Of a DNA stretch of 64,000 nt, positions 36,225 to 44,929 are shown piece by piece. Numbering within the stretch: the first letter of the stretch is position 1; every line of letters starts with the position of its first letter. The stretch covers positions 62,001 to 126,000 of the forward strand of contig JACKJR010000006.1 of the NCBI GenBank assembly GCA_020637855.1, given 5' to 3'. The DNA comes from Rhodobiaceae bacterium (GTDB lineage: Bacteria > Pseudomonadota > Alphaproteobacteria > Rhizobiales > Tepidamorphaceae). Made by a program: the position numbers and the translations under genes. A model generated the notes under the pieces. It saw only the letters and a list, made by a program, of their open reading frames with translations. It had not been told where the DNA came from and ran no database searches.

Positions 36225-37073
36225 TTAATTCTGCGTGGTGCCGCCTTCCGGAGCGGGCATGCTTTCGGCCGGTGCAGCAGGCTCTGTCGGCATGGCCGGT
36301 TCAGCCGGAGCAGCATCCGCCGGTGCTGCAGGTTCCGCAGGCATTGCGGGTTCAGCCGGCGCAGAGGGTTCTGCAGGCATCGCGGGCGCAGCCGGTTCGG
36401 CAGGCATTGCAGGTTCAGCCGGAGCTGCGTCCGCCGGTGCGGCGGGTTCAGCAGGGGCGGCTGGTTCGCTCGGCTCGGCGGCGGGTGCCGCCGGCTCTGC
36501 CGGCATCGCGGGTTCTTCGGTCGCAGCCGTCGGCAGGTCGGCCGGGCTGTCAGACAGGCTGCGCAAATACATCAGCAGATCGCCACGGTCACCCGGCTTC
36601 TTGACGCCGGCAAAGCCCATCAGCGTGCCGGGCAGATATCCCTTCGGATTTTCGAGGAAATGGTTGAGGTTCTCGAATGTCCAGGATTGGTCTGCCACCG
36701 ACTTCATGGCGTCGGAATAGCTGAAACCTTCGTGCGAGCCCTTGGGGCGGTCGACGATGTTCCAGAGATTGGGGCCGACCTTGTTGGCGCCGCCCTGTTC
36801 GAAGGTGTGGCAGGCCGCGCACTTCTTGGCGACTTTCTCGCCCTTCGCGACATCGCCTTCGGCGAGCAGCGTGGCAAGCGGGGTTTCTTCTTCGGTGGCA
36901 GCCGTGTCGCCGCCGCCATGGTCATCGCCGCCATCGGCGACCTGAACATCAAAGCCAGGTGTTTCCGGCAGATGCACCTTGAACAGCTCGGTCGCGAGCG
37001 TGTTCACGCCCAGTACCAGCAGCAAAGTGCCGAGCACCGCGCCGGCAATCTTGTTCAGTTCATAGCTGTCCAT
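36225..37073 (-). CDS. cycM: Membrane-anchored cytochrome c (CycM-like) with Ala/Pro/Glu tail
   Basis: A 282-residue class I cytochrome c. An N-terminal membrane anchor (AGAVLGTLLLVLGVNTLA) is followed by a linker, the haem motif CAACH (KKCAACHTFEQGG) near residue 86 and the axial Met in GTLMGFAGVKKPGDR. CycM proteins carry electrons to aa3-type oxidases in the rhizobial respiratory chain. After about residue 180 there is a 100-residue tail made almost wholly of Ala, Pro and Glu (units like PAEPAAPADAAPAEPAM occur twice); family members normally end near residue 180. A promoter-like TTGACC/CATACA pair lies upstream. Confidence 0.9.
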   Translation of the reverse strand: MDSYELNKIAGAVLGTLLLVLGVNTLATELFKVHLPETPGFDVQVADGGDDHGGGDTAATEEETPLATLLAEGDVAKGEKVAKKCAACHTFEQGGANKVGPNLWNIVDRPKGSHEGFSYSDAMKSVADQSWTFENLNHFLENPKGYLPGTLMGFAGVKKPGDRGDLLMYLRSLSDSPADLPTAATEEPAMPAEPAAPAAEPSEPAAPAEPAAPADAAPAEPAMPAEPAAPAMPAEPSAPAEPAMPAEPAAPADAAPAEPAMPTEPAAPAESMPAPEGGTTQN

Positions 37074-37192
37074 GGTCGAGTTCCCGCAGTCGTCTCAAAT
37101 TGCGTGGCGCCGTCTGACCGGCAAACCATTAAGTCACCGTCATTCGGAAGGCGCAAATCCATCATGGCCGCGCCTGCACGCTTCCCCGCCGC

Positions 37193-37221
37193 TGTATGTG
37201 CGTCAAACGCGTCGCGGTCAA
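37193..37221 (-). promoter_or_regulatory. Candidate sigma-70 type promoter for cycM
   Basis: On the minus strand TTGACC (37216-37221) is followed after 17 bases by CATACA (37193-37198), upstream of cycM. The -35 box is good and the -10 weak. The 243-base gap 37074-37316 also must serve kdsB; TATAAC at 37275 may be its -10, without a clear -35. Confidence 0.3.
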
Positions 37222-37316
37222 GGCCATCATAAAGGGTTTTTGGTCACAGTCTTTTCTCTAAACGGCACAATTCGTATAACGCGCAGCCCGTAAACCGCAT
37301 AAGGCGCAGTTCGCAC

Positions 37317-38045
37317 GTGAACCCGATCGTTATTATTCCCGCCCGCATGGCCTCGACCCGTCTGCCCGGCAAGCCGATGGCCGACATCGCCGGGGCGCCG
37401 ATGATCGTCCACGTTGCCCGGCGTGCCGCGGAAGCTGAACTGGGGCCTGTCGCCGTCGCCACGGATTCAGCGGAAATTGCCGAAGCCGCCGAGGCAGCCG
37501 GGTTCATGGCGGTGATGACCCGCGCCGATCACCCCTCCGGATCCGACCGCGTGTACGAGGCTGTCAGCATTCTTGATCCGCACGGTAAGCACGATGCGAT
37601 CGTCAACCTGCAGGGAGACCTGCCGGTGATCGATCCCGCAGACATTCGCGCCGTTTCCCGCGCGCTTGAGACTTCAGGCGCCGACATTGCCACGCTGGCG
37701 GCGCGTATCGTCGAAGACCACGAGCGCGACAGTCCCAATGTGGTGAAGGCAGTGGTTTCCGATCTCGGCGGGGAAGCAATGCGTGCGCTCTATTTCACCC
37801 GCGCAACCACGCCATGGGGCGAGGGTCCTCTGTGGCACCACATCGGCATTTATGCCTGGAGCCGCGATGCCCTGTCGCGTTTCGTTGCCTTGCCGCCGAC
37901 CCCGCTGGAGCTGCGCGAAAGACTGGAACAGTTGCGGGCACTCGAACACGGCATGTCGATTGCCGTCGCCGAAGTGGCACGCGCTCCGTTCGGCGTCGAT
38001 ACACCGGAAGATCTCGAGCGCGCCCGCGCGCTGCTGAAGGGATGA
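37317..38045 (+). CDS. kdsB: 3-deoxy-manno-octulosonate cytidylyltransferase
   Basis: A 242-residue enzyme that makes CMP-Kdo for the lipopolysaccharide core. The nucleotide-binding N-terminus is NPIVIIPARMASTRLPGKPM, with VNLQGDLPVID later; SGSDRVYEA-like (PSGSDRVYEAVS) and YFTRATTPWG are family motifs. It starts with GTG at 37317 (MNPIVII). Length matches the usual 245-250. pheA follows 78 bases downstream on the same strand. Confidence 0.95.
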   Translation: MNPIVIIPARMASTRLPGKPMADIAGAPMIVHVARRAAEAELGPVAVATDSAEIAEAAEAAGFMAVMTRADHPSGSDRVYEAVSILDPHGKHDAIVNLQGDLPVIDPADIRAVSRALETSGADIATLAARIVEDHERDSPNVVKAVVSDLGGEAMRALYFTRATTPWGEGPLWHHIGIYAWSRDALSRFVALPPTPLELRERLEQLRALEHGMSIAVAEVARAPFGVDTPEDLERARALLKG

Positions 38046-38123
38046 GGTGTCGAAAGGGATGAATGGTGTAATGCGTCCGGCTTTGCTAAAGGCAGGGCTT
38101 AGTCAGTTCAGGAATTCAGATCA

Positions 38124-39011
38124 ATGATGAGCCGTCCGCGCCGCATAGCCTTTCAGGGAGAGCCGGGAGCCAACTCCCATATCGCCTGTCACGATGTCTA
38201 TCCCGACCATGAAGCCATGGCCTGCCCGACATTCGAGGATGCGTTTCAGGCCGTGAATACCGGCACGGCGTCTCTCGGCATGATCCCGATCGAGAATTCC
38301 GTCGCCGGCCGCGTCGCCGACATCCATCACCTGCTGCCGGAATCGGGCCTGCACATCATCGGCGAGTATTTCCTGCCCGTACATTACTGCCTCGTTGCCC
38401 CCAAGGGAGCGACGCTGGAGACGATCAAGAAAGTGCGCAGCCACCCGCAGGCGCTCGGCCAGTGCCGCAAGCGGTTGCGCAGCCACGGCTTCGAAGCCGA
38501 GATCGGCGCCGATACGGCTGGTTCCGCCCACCAGGTTGCGAAAATGAACGACCCGGCCTATGCGGCGCTGGCGCCGCGTCTGGCAGCCGAAGTCTATGGT
38601 CTCGAAATCCTCGGCGAGAACTGGGAGGACGAGGAGCACAACACGACCCGTTTCGTGGTGCTGTCCAACGAAAAGGCCTGGGTGGCGCGCGGCCTTGGTC
38701 CCGTCGTGACCACCTTTGTCTTCCGTGTGCGCAATGTGCCCGCCGCGCTCTACAAGGCGATGGGCGGTTTCGCCACCAATGGCGTCAACATGACGAAGCT
38801 TGAATCCTACCAGCTCGACGGTGAGTTCTTCGCAACCCAGTTCTACGCCGATATCGAGGGCCATCCCGACGACAGGAACGTCGCGCTGGCGCTGGAGGAA
38901 CTGGCGTTCTTCTCGCGCGAGTTCCGCATCCTTGGCGTATACCGGGCAAGCCCTTTCCGCGAGCAGGTCGCGGCCAAGGTTGCGGCGCGGATGGCGACGG
39001 AACCGTCTTAA
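38124..39011 (+). CDS. pheA: Prephenate dehydratase
   Basis: A 295-residue monofunctional prephenate dehydratase, making phenylpyruvate for phenylalanine. The catalytic domain shows RIAFQGEPGANSHIAC, GMIPIENSVAGRVADIHHLL and the NTTRFVVLS motif with the catalytic Thr-Arg-Phe. The C-terminal ACT domain has GGFATNGVNMTKLESYQL with the ESxQ-like regulatory motif, so feedback by Phe is expected. Two ATGs (38124, 38127) are in frame; the first was taken. It converges on nudC across a repeat array. Confidence 0.96.
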   Translation: MMSRPRRIAFQGEPGANSHIACHDVYPDHEAMACPTFEDAFQAVNTGTASLGMIPIENSVAGRVADIHHLLPESGLHIIGEYFLPVHYCLVAPKGATLETIKKVRSHPQALGQCRKRLRSHGFEAEIGADTAGSAHQVAKMNDPAYAALAPRLAAEVYGLEILGENWEDEEHNTTRFVVLSNEKAWVARGLGPVVTTFVFRVRNVPAALYKAMGGFATNGVNMTKLESYQLDGEFFATQFYADIEGHPDDRNVALALEELAFFSREFRILGVYRASPFREQVAAKVAARMATEPS

Positions 39012-39013
39012 AG

Positions 39014-39171
39014 CAATCCCAGGAAAAGTGCCCTGCGGTTTTCCGTCCGGGATTGCGTCAGGATAGAGATCAATCCCAGGAAAAATGGGTACCGGTTTTC
39101 CGTCCGGGATTGCGTCAGGATAGAGATCAATCCCAGGAAAAGTGCCCTGCGGTTTTCCGTCCGGGGTTGCG
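39014..39171. repeat. 57-bp palindromic repeat, three copies
   Basis: Units begin at 39014, 39071 and 39128 (57-bp period; the third lacks the linker). Each has a 44-base palindromic core: CAATCCC and GGAAAA on the left, TTTTCC and GGGATTG on the right, so each folds into a long hairpin. Copies 1 and 3 share the loop GTGCCCTGCGG; copy 2 has ATGGGTACCGG. Copy 3 has GGGGTTG, keeping pairing by G-U. It lies between convergent pheA and nudC. Very similar units are, from memory, dispersed in rhizobial intergenic regions. Confidence 0.9.
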
Positions 39172-39209
39172 GCTAAAAATGCTGCAATGCGGATGGCTGC
39201 CTAGGCATT

Positions 39210-40130
39210 TTAGTCCGGCAGGATCGCTTCGTTTTCCATGAAGCTTGCGATCAGCTGATGCGCGATGGCGCTCGGCGGCGGTATCATTCGGCCCGCGGGG
39301 TCCTCGAACGCCAGCATCGTCTTGATCTCTTCGCGGGTGAACCACGCCGCATCGGCGATCTCGTCTGTATCGATGTTCAGCTCCGTCGTTTCGGCATGTG
39401 CCATGCAGCCGATCATCAGCGAGGAAGGGAACGGCCAGGGCTGGCTTGAGTGATAGCGTACTTGCGCTGTCCGTATGCCGGCTTCCTCGAACAGTTCGCG
39501 CCGCACGGCATCCTCGATTGTCTCGCCGGGTTCGATGAAGCCGGCAAGCGCGGAGTACATGCCCGGAATGAAATTCGCCCCGCGCGCCAGCAGGGCCCGG
39601 TCGCCATCCACCGCGAGCATGATGACGACCGGATCAACACGGGGAAAATGCTGCGTTTTGCAGCTATCGCAGTCGCGCCGCCAGCCGCCCTGCGAGGGTT
39701 CAGTCGGTGCGCCGCAATTTGCGCAGAACCTGTGCCGCGCATGCCAGCTTGTCAGGGATTTTCCTGTGCCCACAAGGGCCAGTTGATCGTCCGTCAGCAA
39801 CCCTTGCGTGGCAATCGAGCGCATGTCGATAGCCTTGATGCGGGGGAACCCTTCGCCCTCGGGGATTGGTGCGGAGACGCCATAAATCGGGCCGACGGCA
39901 TCGTTGCCCAGAAAGACCGCGTTTCCCGGATCGCCGCCAAGCGCGATCGTCTCATTGCGATCATGCAGCGCCTTGAAGTGCTCGCACCCCGTCAGCTCGA
40001 TCAGCGCCCGCTCGCCGCTGACAAGGACGAATCGTGCGTTCTCTTCGTTGCCGGTCATGTGTGGGCGCTGCTTGTCGGCACGGTCGGCCGAGAACCGCGC
40101 ATAGGCGTTGCGTCTGCTGCGTTCATCCAT
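39210..40130 (-). CDS. nudC: NAD(H) pyrophosphatase
   Basis: A 306-residue Nudix enzyme cleaving NADH (and NAD-capped RNA in E. coli) to NMN(H) and AMP. It has the zinc ribbon CANCGAP...DCDSC (CxxC-x15-CxxC), then the Nudix box GFIEPGETIEDAVRRELFEE followed by AGI, and the NudC-specific SQPWPFPSSLMIGC about 17 residues later. The ATG at 40130 gives MDERSRRNAYARF; earlier open codons overlap the SRP RNA promoter side and are not supported. It is divergent from the SRP RNA gene. Confidence 0.94.
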   Translation of the reverse strand: MDERSRRNAYARFSADRADKQRPHMTGNEENARFVLVSGERALIELTGCEHFKALHDRNETIALGGDPGNAVFLGNDAVGPIYGVSAPIPEGEGFPRIKAIDMRSIATQGLLTDDQLALVGTGKSLTSWHARHRFCANCGAPTEPSQGGWRRDCDSCKTQHFPRVDPVVIMLAVDGDRALLARGANFIPGMYSALAGFIEPGETIEDAVRRELFEEAGIRTAQVRYHSSQPWPFPSSLMIGCMAHAETTELNIDTDEIADAAWFTREEIKTMLAFEDPAGRMIPPPSAIAHQLIASFMENEAILPD

Positions 40131-40215
40131 CCTGCGCGTATCTCCTCGGCTGTGTCTGCGGCGGTCCCGGCGCGAATTTATGCGCCGTTCATGCACAGCC
40201 ACGCAACCACGCCTC

Positions 40216-40246
40216 TTGCTTTCGAGCTATGCGCGTCTGATATAGT
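40216..40246 (+). promoter_or_regulatory. Candidate promoter of the SRP RNA gene
   Basis: TTGCTT (40216-40221) and TATAGT (40241-40246), 19 bases apart, lie seven bases before the GGGAGG that begins the SRP RNA stem. The positions agree with transcription starting at the RNA's 5' end. Confidence 0.55.
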
Positions 40247-40250
40247 CGCC

Positions 40251-40350
40251 TCGGGAGGCTGGCGGCGGACGAGTTCCTCGCCAACCGGGTCAGGTCCGGA
40301 AGGAAGCAGCCCCAACGAGTTTTGCTCGGGTTGTCCGTTCAGTCTCCCAC
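40251..40350 (+). ncRNA. ffs: Bacterial small signal recognition particle RNA (4.5S)
   Basis: The universally conserved domain IV apical region GGTCAGGTCCGGAAGGAAGC is present at 40288-40307. The flanks pair: GGGAGGCT (40253-40260) with AGTCTCCC (40341-40348), and inner arms close the rod. Total length about 100 nt, typical of short SRP RNAs. It binds Ffh to target membrane proteins. Position directly before dnaX is the common alphaproteobacterial arrangement. Exact ends are inferred from pairing. Confidence 0.95.
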
Positions 40351-40412
40351 CGAACTTCCGCACGGGTGCGAAAGCATCAAAGGAACCTCTCAATAAGCGG
40401 CAATCGCGACGC

Positions 40413-42239
40413 ATGGATACCCGCACACCGCCCGATACGGCTGAGAAGGACGGTCGTGGCGCCGCCTACCGGGTATTAGCGCGCAAATACCGCCCCTCCG
40501 GTTTTGAAGATCTGATCGGCCAGGAGCCGATGGTGCGTACGCTGCGCAATGCCTTTGCGTCGGGCCGCATCGCGCAGGCTTATATGCTGACCGGCGTACG
40601 TGGCGTCGGCAAGACCACGACGGCGCGTATCCTCGCCCGCGCGCTCAACTATGAGCCGGCGGAAGGTGGCGCAGGCGTCCCGACCCTCGACATGCCGGAG
40701 CTTGGCCGTCACTGCAAGGCGATCCTCGAATCACGCCACGTCGATGTGATGGAGATGGATGCCGCCTCGCACACCTCCATCGACAACATCCGCGACATTA
40801 TCGAATCGGTGCAGTACCGGCCGCTGGAAGCGCGCTACAAGGTCTACATCATCGACGAAGTGCACATGCTGTCGAAGTCGGCCTTCAATGCGCTGCTGAA
40901 AACGCTGGAAGAGCCGCCCGAACATGTGAAGTTCGTCTTCGCCACGACCGAAATCAGGAAGGTTCCGATCACGGTGTTGTCGCGCTGCCAGCGCTTTGAC
41001 CTGCGCCGCGTCGAAGCTGAATCGCTGGTCGCCCATTTGGGCCGTGTCGCGGAATCAGAGGGTATCGAAGTCGAGCCCGATGCGTTGGCCATGGTCGCCC
41101 GTGCTGCGGAAGGATCGGTGCGCGATTCGCTTTCCATTCTCGATCAGGCCATCGCCCATGGTGGCGGCAAGGTCATGGCCCAGACGCTGCGCGACATGCT
41201 AGGGCTTGCCGACCGTGCCCGCGTCGCCGATCTGTTCGAAGCTCTGATGAAGGGCGACATCGCAGCCGCTCTGACCCTTTTCGACGCGCTCTATGCCGAA
41301 GGTGCCGATCCGTCATCGGTGCTGACCGACCTCGCCGCCTTCACGCATACGGTGACGCGGCTGAAGGCGCTGCCCGATGCGGCAGCCGATGCTAGCCTGT
41401 CGGAGGACGAGCGCATCCGTGGCGCGGCCTTTGCGCAAGGGCTGGCGATGGCGACCCTGAACCGTGCCTGGCAGGTCCTCACCAAGGGCATCCCGGAGGT
41501 CGATACATCCGCCCGCCCGCGCGATGCCGCCGACATGGTGCTGATCCGTCTTGCCCATGCCGCCTCGTTGCCCGATCCGGAAGAAGCCGCGCGCATCCTG
41601 CGCGAAGGCGGTGGCGCATCTGGTTCTGGGACACCTGGCGGATCGGGTGGTTCGGGGCCGCGGGCGGAAAACACATCACCGCCAGTGGCGATTGCCCGCG
41701 AGCGTCACGGTCTTGCGCTTGCGACCAACAGCGCACCCGCACCGAGACAGCAACCCGCAATCGCGGCGGCACCTGCGGTAGCAGTTCGCAAGCTCAAACA
41801 TTTCGAGGAAGTTCCCGCGCTTGCCGCCGAGAAGCGCGAACTGAAGCTCAAGCACGATATCGAGAGCTTCGTGCGCCTCGTGCGTTTCGACCCGCCGCGT
41901 CTGGAATTCGGACTTGAGAATGGTGCGCCGGCAGGGCTTGTGCAGGAGATTGGCGCGAAGCTGACTGAATGGACCGGCGAGCGCTGGATTGCGATTCTTT
42001 CACGCGAAATCGGCGATTTGCCGATCCGCGCCCAGCGCGATCAGGCAGCACAAGCCGAGATGGACGAAGTGCTGCGCAGTCCCATGGTTCTGGCGGTCAG
42101 GGACCTGTTCCCGGATGCCGAGGTGGTCAGCGTGAAGACCGTAGCCGAGCTTGCCGCGCCGGCACCCGCTGAAGAAGCGTTGCCGGCGGCTGATGACGGC
42201 GACGATGATGATCTTGAAGACGAGGATTCGTTTGCATGA
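40413..42239 (+). CDS. dnaX: DNA polymerase III subunit gamma/tau
   Basis: A 608-residue clamp-loader subunit. It has RKYRPSGFEDLIGQEPMV, Walker A GVRGVGKTTTARILA, Walker B YIIDEVHMLSKSAFNALLKT and sensor motifs (FATTEIRKVP, VLSRCQRFDL). The zinc module of E. coli DnaX (four Cys) is reduced to one Cys in GRHCKAI. A Ser/Gly/Pro linker lies near residues 395-440; the tau tail runs to the acidic end DDDDLEDEDSFA. ATG 40413 starts MDTRTPPDTAEKDG. The upstream open frame crosses the ffs gene and was rejected. The stop overlaps ybaB by four bases. Confidence 0.95.
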   Translation: MDTRTPPDTAEKDGRGAAYRVLARKYRPSGFEDLIGQEPMVRTLRNAFASGRIAQAYMLTGVRGVGKTTTARILARALNYEPAEGGAGVPTLDMPELGRHCKAILESRHVDVMEMDAASHTSIDNIRDIIESVQYRPLEARYKVYIIDEVHMLSKSAFNALLKTLEEPPEHVKFVFATTEIRKVPITVLSRCQRFDLRRVEAESLVAHLGRVAESEGIEVEPDALAMVARAAEGSVRDSLSILDQAIAHGGGKVMAQTLRDMLGLADRARVADLFEALMKGDIAAALTLFDALYAEGADPSSVLTDLAAFTHTVTRLKALPDAAADASLSEDERIRGAAFAQGLAMATLNRAWQVLTKGIPEVDTSARPRDAADMVLIRLAHAASLPDPEEAARILREGGGASGSGTPGGSGGSGPRAENTSPPVAIARERHGLALATNSAPAPRQQPAIAAAPAVAVRKLKHFEEVPALAAEKRELKLKHDIESFVRLVRFDPPRLEFGLENGAPAGLVQEIGAKLTEWTGERWIAILSREIGDLPIRAQRDQAAQAEMDEVLRSPMVLAVRDLFPDAEVVSVKTVAELAAPAPAEEALPAADDGDDDDLEDEDSFA

Positions 42240-42556
42240 AAGACTTTATGGGCATGATGAAACAGGCGCAGCAGCTTCAGGCCAAGATGGCCGAGATGCA
42301 GCAGCAGCTTGCCGAAACGGAAATCGAGGGCAGCGCAGGCGGCGGCCTTGTATCCGTGACGCTGGACGGCAAGGGCAGCCTCAAGCATGTGAACATCGAC
42401 GAGAGCCTGCTGAAACCGGAAGAGCGTGAAATCGTCGAGGACCTGGTCGTCACGGCTCACGCTGCTGCGCGTTCAAGGCTCGAGGAGGTCATGCAGGAGC
42501 GCATGCAGGAAGTCACCGGCGGCCTGCCGCTGCCTCCCGGCATGAAGCTGTTCTGA
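42236..42556 (+). CDS. YbaB/EbfC nucleoid-associated protein
   Basis: A 106-residue protein beginning MKDFMGMMKQAQQLQAKMAEMQ, the YbaB/EbfC N-terminal helix, then GGGLVSVTLDGKGSLKHVNID and a C-terminal GGLPLPPGMKLF typical of the family. These dimers bind DNA and are usually encoded between dnaX and recR, as here. The ATG overlaps the dnaX stop. Confidence 0.95.
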   Translation: MKDFMGMMKQAQQLQAKMAEMQQQLAETEIEGSAGGGLVSVTLDGKGSLKHVNIDESLLKPEEREIVEDLVVTAHAAARSRLEEVMQERMQEVTGGLPLPPGMKLF

Positions 42557-42572
42557 TCATCGGAAAGACCGG

Positions 42573-43178
42573 ATGAGTGGTTCGGCTGCCAGTCCCGAAA
42601 TCGAGAGGCTGATCCAGCTTCTGGCGCGTCTGCCTGGCCTGGGTCCGCGTTCGGCGCGCCGCGCCGCGCTGCACCTGATCCAGAAGCGCGATGCGCTGCT
42701 CGAACCCCTGGCCGAAGCCATGAAAGTGGCGGCCGAACGCATCGTCACCTGCTCGCAGTGCGGCAATATCGACACCGCCGACCCGTGCGCCATCTGCCGC
42801 GATCCGCGCCGCGAGACCGGCCTGATCTGCGTGGTCGAGACGGTGGCCGATCTGTGGGCGCTTGAGCGCGCAACGGCGGTCGCGGGCCGTTATCACGTTC
42901 TTGGCGGCACCCTGTCACCGCTTGATGGCGTCGGTCCTGACGACCTCAACGTTGCGGGGCTGGTCGCACGGGTGAAGGCGGGCGGCGTCACCGAGGTGGT
43001 GCTGGCGATGAACGCCACCGTGGATGGTCAGACCACTGCCCATTACGTCACCGATCTGCTGGAAGGCACCGGGGTATCCATCTCTCGGCTTGCCCACGGC
43101 GTGCCGGTTGGAGGCGAACTCGATTATCTCGATGAGGGTACGCTGTCCGCCGCGATCCGTTCGCGCCGGCCATTCTGA
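42573..43178 (+). CDS. recR: Recombination mediator protein RecR
   Basis: A 201-residue protein that with RecO/RecF loads RecA at gaps. It shows the helix-hairpin-helix LLARLPGLGPRSARRAALHL, the zinc site CSQCGNIDTADPCAICRD (two CxxC pairs), and the Toprim domain with VVETVADLWALE and LGGTLSPLDGVGPDDL. Length matches the usual 200. It follows ybaB by 16 bases and converges with the cytochrome c'-like gene. Confidence 0.96.
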   Translation: MSGSAASPEIERLIQLLARLPGLGPRSARRAALHLIQKRDALLEPLAEAMKVAAERIVTCSQCGNIDTADPCAICRDPRRETGLICVVETVADLWALERATAVAGRYHVLGGTLSPLDGVGPDDLNVAGLVARVKAGGVTEVVLAMNATVDGQTTAHYVTDLLEGTGVSISRLAHGVPVGGELDYLDEGTLSAAIRSRRPF

Positions 43179-43201
43179 AAACACAAAGCTGACCCGGGCA
43201 G

Positions 43202-43669
43202 CTACCGAATGCGATACGCATCATGGCAGGCGACGCAGTTTTGCGTAATGGCCTGAAGCGCATCGTAAGCCTTACGCTTCGACTCGCCGGGAGGGTCGAG
43301 TTCTGCATCGCGAACGATGATCGCAAATTGGCTGGCTGCCCGATGCATCTGCGTGCCGATCTTAGCCATTTCTTCCGGCATGAAGGGGGCCATGTGCTCT
43401 GCGCCATGCAGTGACAGGGATGACATGCCAAGCCGGTTTTCGGCGGCCTGTGCCGCAGTGCCCGCATCGTCTTTTGCCAATGCCGCCAGGATTTCGTCGA
43501 GAGTGACGAGATGATCGCGCATGTTGGCGAGCATATGCTCCTGCATCATCGCCGGAAGTTCCACAAATTCTCGGCTGTCCTCTGCGGCCGTGACAAGCCG
43601 TGCCGTCAGGGCAGCCATCACGACGACCGCCGCTGCGATAGCCGCTTTCACAGTGGATGGCTTTCTCAT
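43202..43669 (-). CDS. Cytochrome c'-like exported haem protein
   Basis: A 155-residue exported protein: signal peptide (AAIAAAVVVMAALTARLVTA), then a helical body (MMQEHMLANMRDHLVTLDEI and so on), ending in NCVACHDAYRIR. One CxxCH haem site at the extreme C-terminus with a four-helix body is the cytochrome c' pattern. Such proteins bind NO or act in electron transfer. Many Met and His residues are in the first half. It is 11 bases downstream of rmuC and may be co-transcribed. Family c' versus other helical c cytochromes is not certain. Confidence 0.82.
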   Translation of the reverse strand: MRKPSTVKAAIAAAVVVMAALTARLVTAAEDSREFVELPAMMQEHMLANMRDHLVTLDEILAALAKDDAGTAAQAAENRLGMSSLSLHGAEHMAPFMPEEMAKIGTQMHRAASQFAIIVRDAELDPPGESKRKAYDALQAITQNCVACHDAYRIR

Positions 43670-43680
43670 GCGTCTATTCC

Positions 43681-44886
43681 CTATTCTCCGGCAGCCAGAG
43701 TCTTCTGCATCGCCCTTGGAAGCGCTTCGGCTTCTTCCGCGAATTCCAGGCTCTCGATCCGCGTGCCGCGTTTGCCGATCTTGTCGGCAGACGTGATGAT
43801 CTGCTCGATGTCCTTGTTGGCCTGCCCGAAATGGGTCTGAAGATTGTTCACCCGGTCGCGCAGCCGCCCGACGTCTTCCAGCAGCCGCGATACTTCGGTC
43901 TGGATGACATGCGCCTGCTCGCGCATGCGCTGGTCGCGCAGGATCGCCTGCACCACCTGGATCGCCAGCATCAAGAGGCTCGGACCGACGATGACGATGC
44001 GCGACTTGTAGGCTTTTTGCGCCACGTCCTCGAAATGCTCGTGCAGTTCAGCGTAGATCGATTCCGACGGCACGAACATTAAAGCGATGTCCTGCGTCTC
44101 GCCGGGAATGAGATAACGTTCGCAGATATCACAGATGTGCTTGCCGACATCGGTTTTCAGCCGCTGCGTGGCCGCCTTGCGGTCGGTATCGTTTTCGGCT
44201 TCGCGAAATGCATTGAAGGCTTCCAGCGGAAACTTGGCGTCAACCACCAGCCCCGGCGCGCCATTCGGCATGCGGATCAGGCAATCGGGCCGCTTGTCGT
44301 TCGATAGCGTCGCCTGGAACGTATAGGCGTCAGACGGTAGGCCGTCCGAGATGATGGCCTCCATTCGCACCTGCCCGAAGGCGCCGCGCCGCTGCTTGTT
44401 GGAGAGAATCTCCTGCAAGCTGACCACGCCGCGCGACAATTCGGTGATGTTCTGCTGCGCGGCATCGATCACCGCGAGGCGCTCGTTGAGTTTGGTCAGG
44501 TTGTCGTGGGTGGCTTGCGCCTGCGTCGTCATGTTCTGACCAAGGCGGTGGCCGAAGCCCTCGATCTGTTCGCGCAGGCCCTTGGCAAGGTCGGACTGCC
44601 GGCTGCCGAACACTTCCGCCATGGTCGCCATGCGCCCGGTCATCTCCGCCTGCTGGCGGGTCAGTTCGCCAAGCCTTGTTTCCAGTTCCTGCGCCTGCGC
44701 TTGTTCGGCGGCCTGTTGGCGGGCGGCATCTTCGCGCGCTTGTGCCCGCGCGCGCCATGCGATGATGAGCGCGATCAGGGCGGCAAGCGTCAGCACGGCG
44801 AACGCGCCAATGACGCCGGTTAGCGCCTGCGCATAGGTCAGCGAATAATCGCCGAGAACGAGGAATGTTGTGTCGAGATCAAGCAT
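43681..44886 (-). CDS. rmuC: DNA recombination protein RmuC
   Basis: A 401-residue RmuC protein: an N-terminal membrane helix (LTGVIGAFAVLTLAALIALII), a long coiled coil rich in Gln/Glu/Arg (about residues 45-165), then the conserved RmuC domain with FGQVRMEAIISDGLP, PGLVVDAKFPLEAF (PD-(D/E)XK-like core) and ALMFVPSESIYAELHE. RmuC limits inversions between inverted repeats in E. coli. The final 30 residues are charged. Confidence 0.93.
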   Translation of the reverse strand: MLDLDTTFLVLGDYSLTYAQALTGVIGAFAVLTLAALIALIIAWRARAQAREDAARQQAAEQAQAQELETRLGELTRQQAEMTGRMATMAEVFGSRQSDLAKGLREQIEGFGHRLGQNMTTQAQATHDNLTKLNERLAVIDAAQQNITELSRGVVSLQEILSNKQRRGAFGQVRMEAIISDGLPSDAYTFQATLSNDKRPDCLIRMPNGAPGLVVDAKFPLEAFNAFREAENDTDRKAATQRLKTDVGKHICDICERYLIPGETQDIALMFVPSESIYAELHEHFEDVAQKAYKSRIVIVGPSLLMLAIQVVQAILRDQRMREQAHVIQTEVSRLLEDVGRLRDRVNNLQTHFGQANKDIEQIITSADKIGKRGTRIESLEFAEEAEALPRAMQKTLAAGE

Positions 44887-44929
44887 GCAGCGTTGAGTCT
44901 AGCTTGATTCGGCAAATGAGCGCTTAGGC

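Noticed and set aside
39014..39171. CRISPR array
   Set aside because: Units are contiguous palindromes with no variable spacers and no cas genes nearby.
39450..40412. N-terminal extension of dnaX to a 929-residue protein
   Set aside because: The extension reads antisense through nudC and across the SRP RNA gene; normal DnaX similarity begins after 40413.
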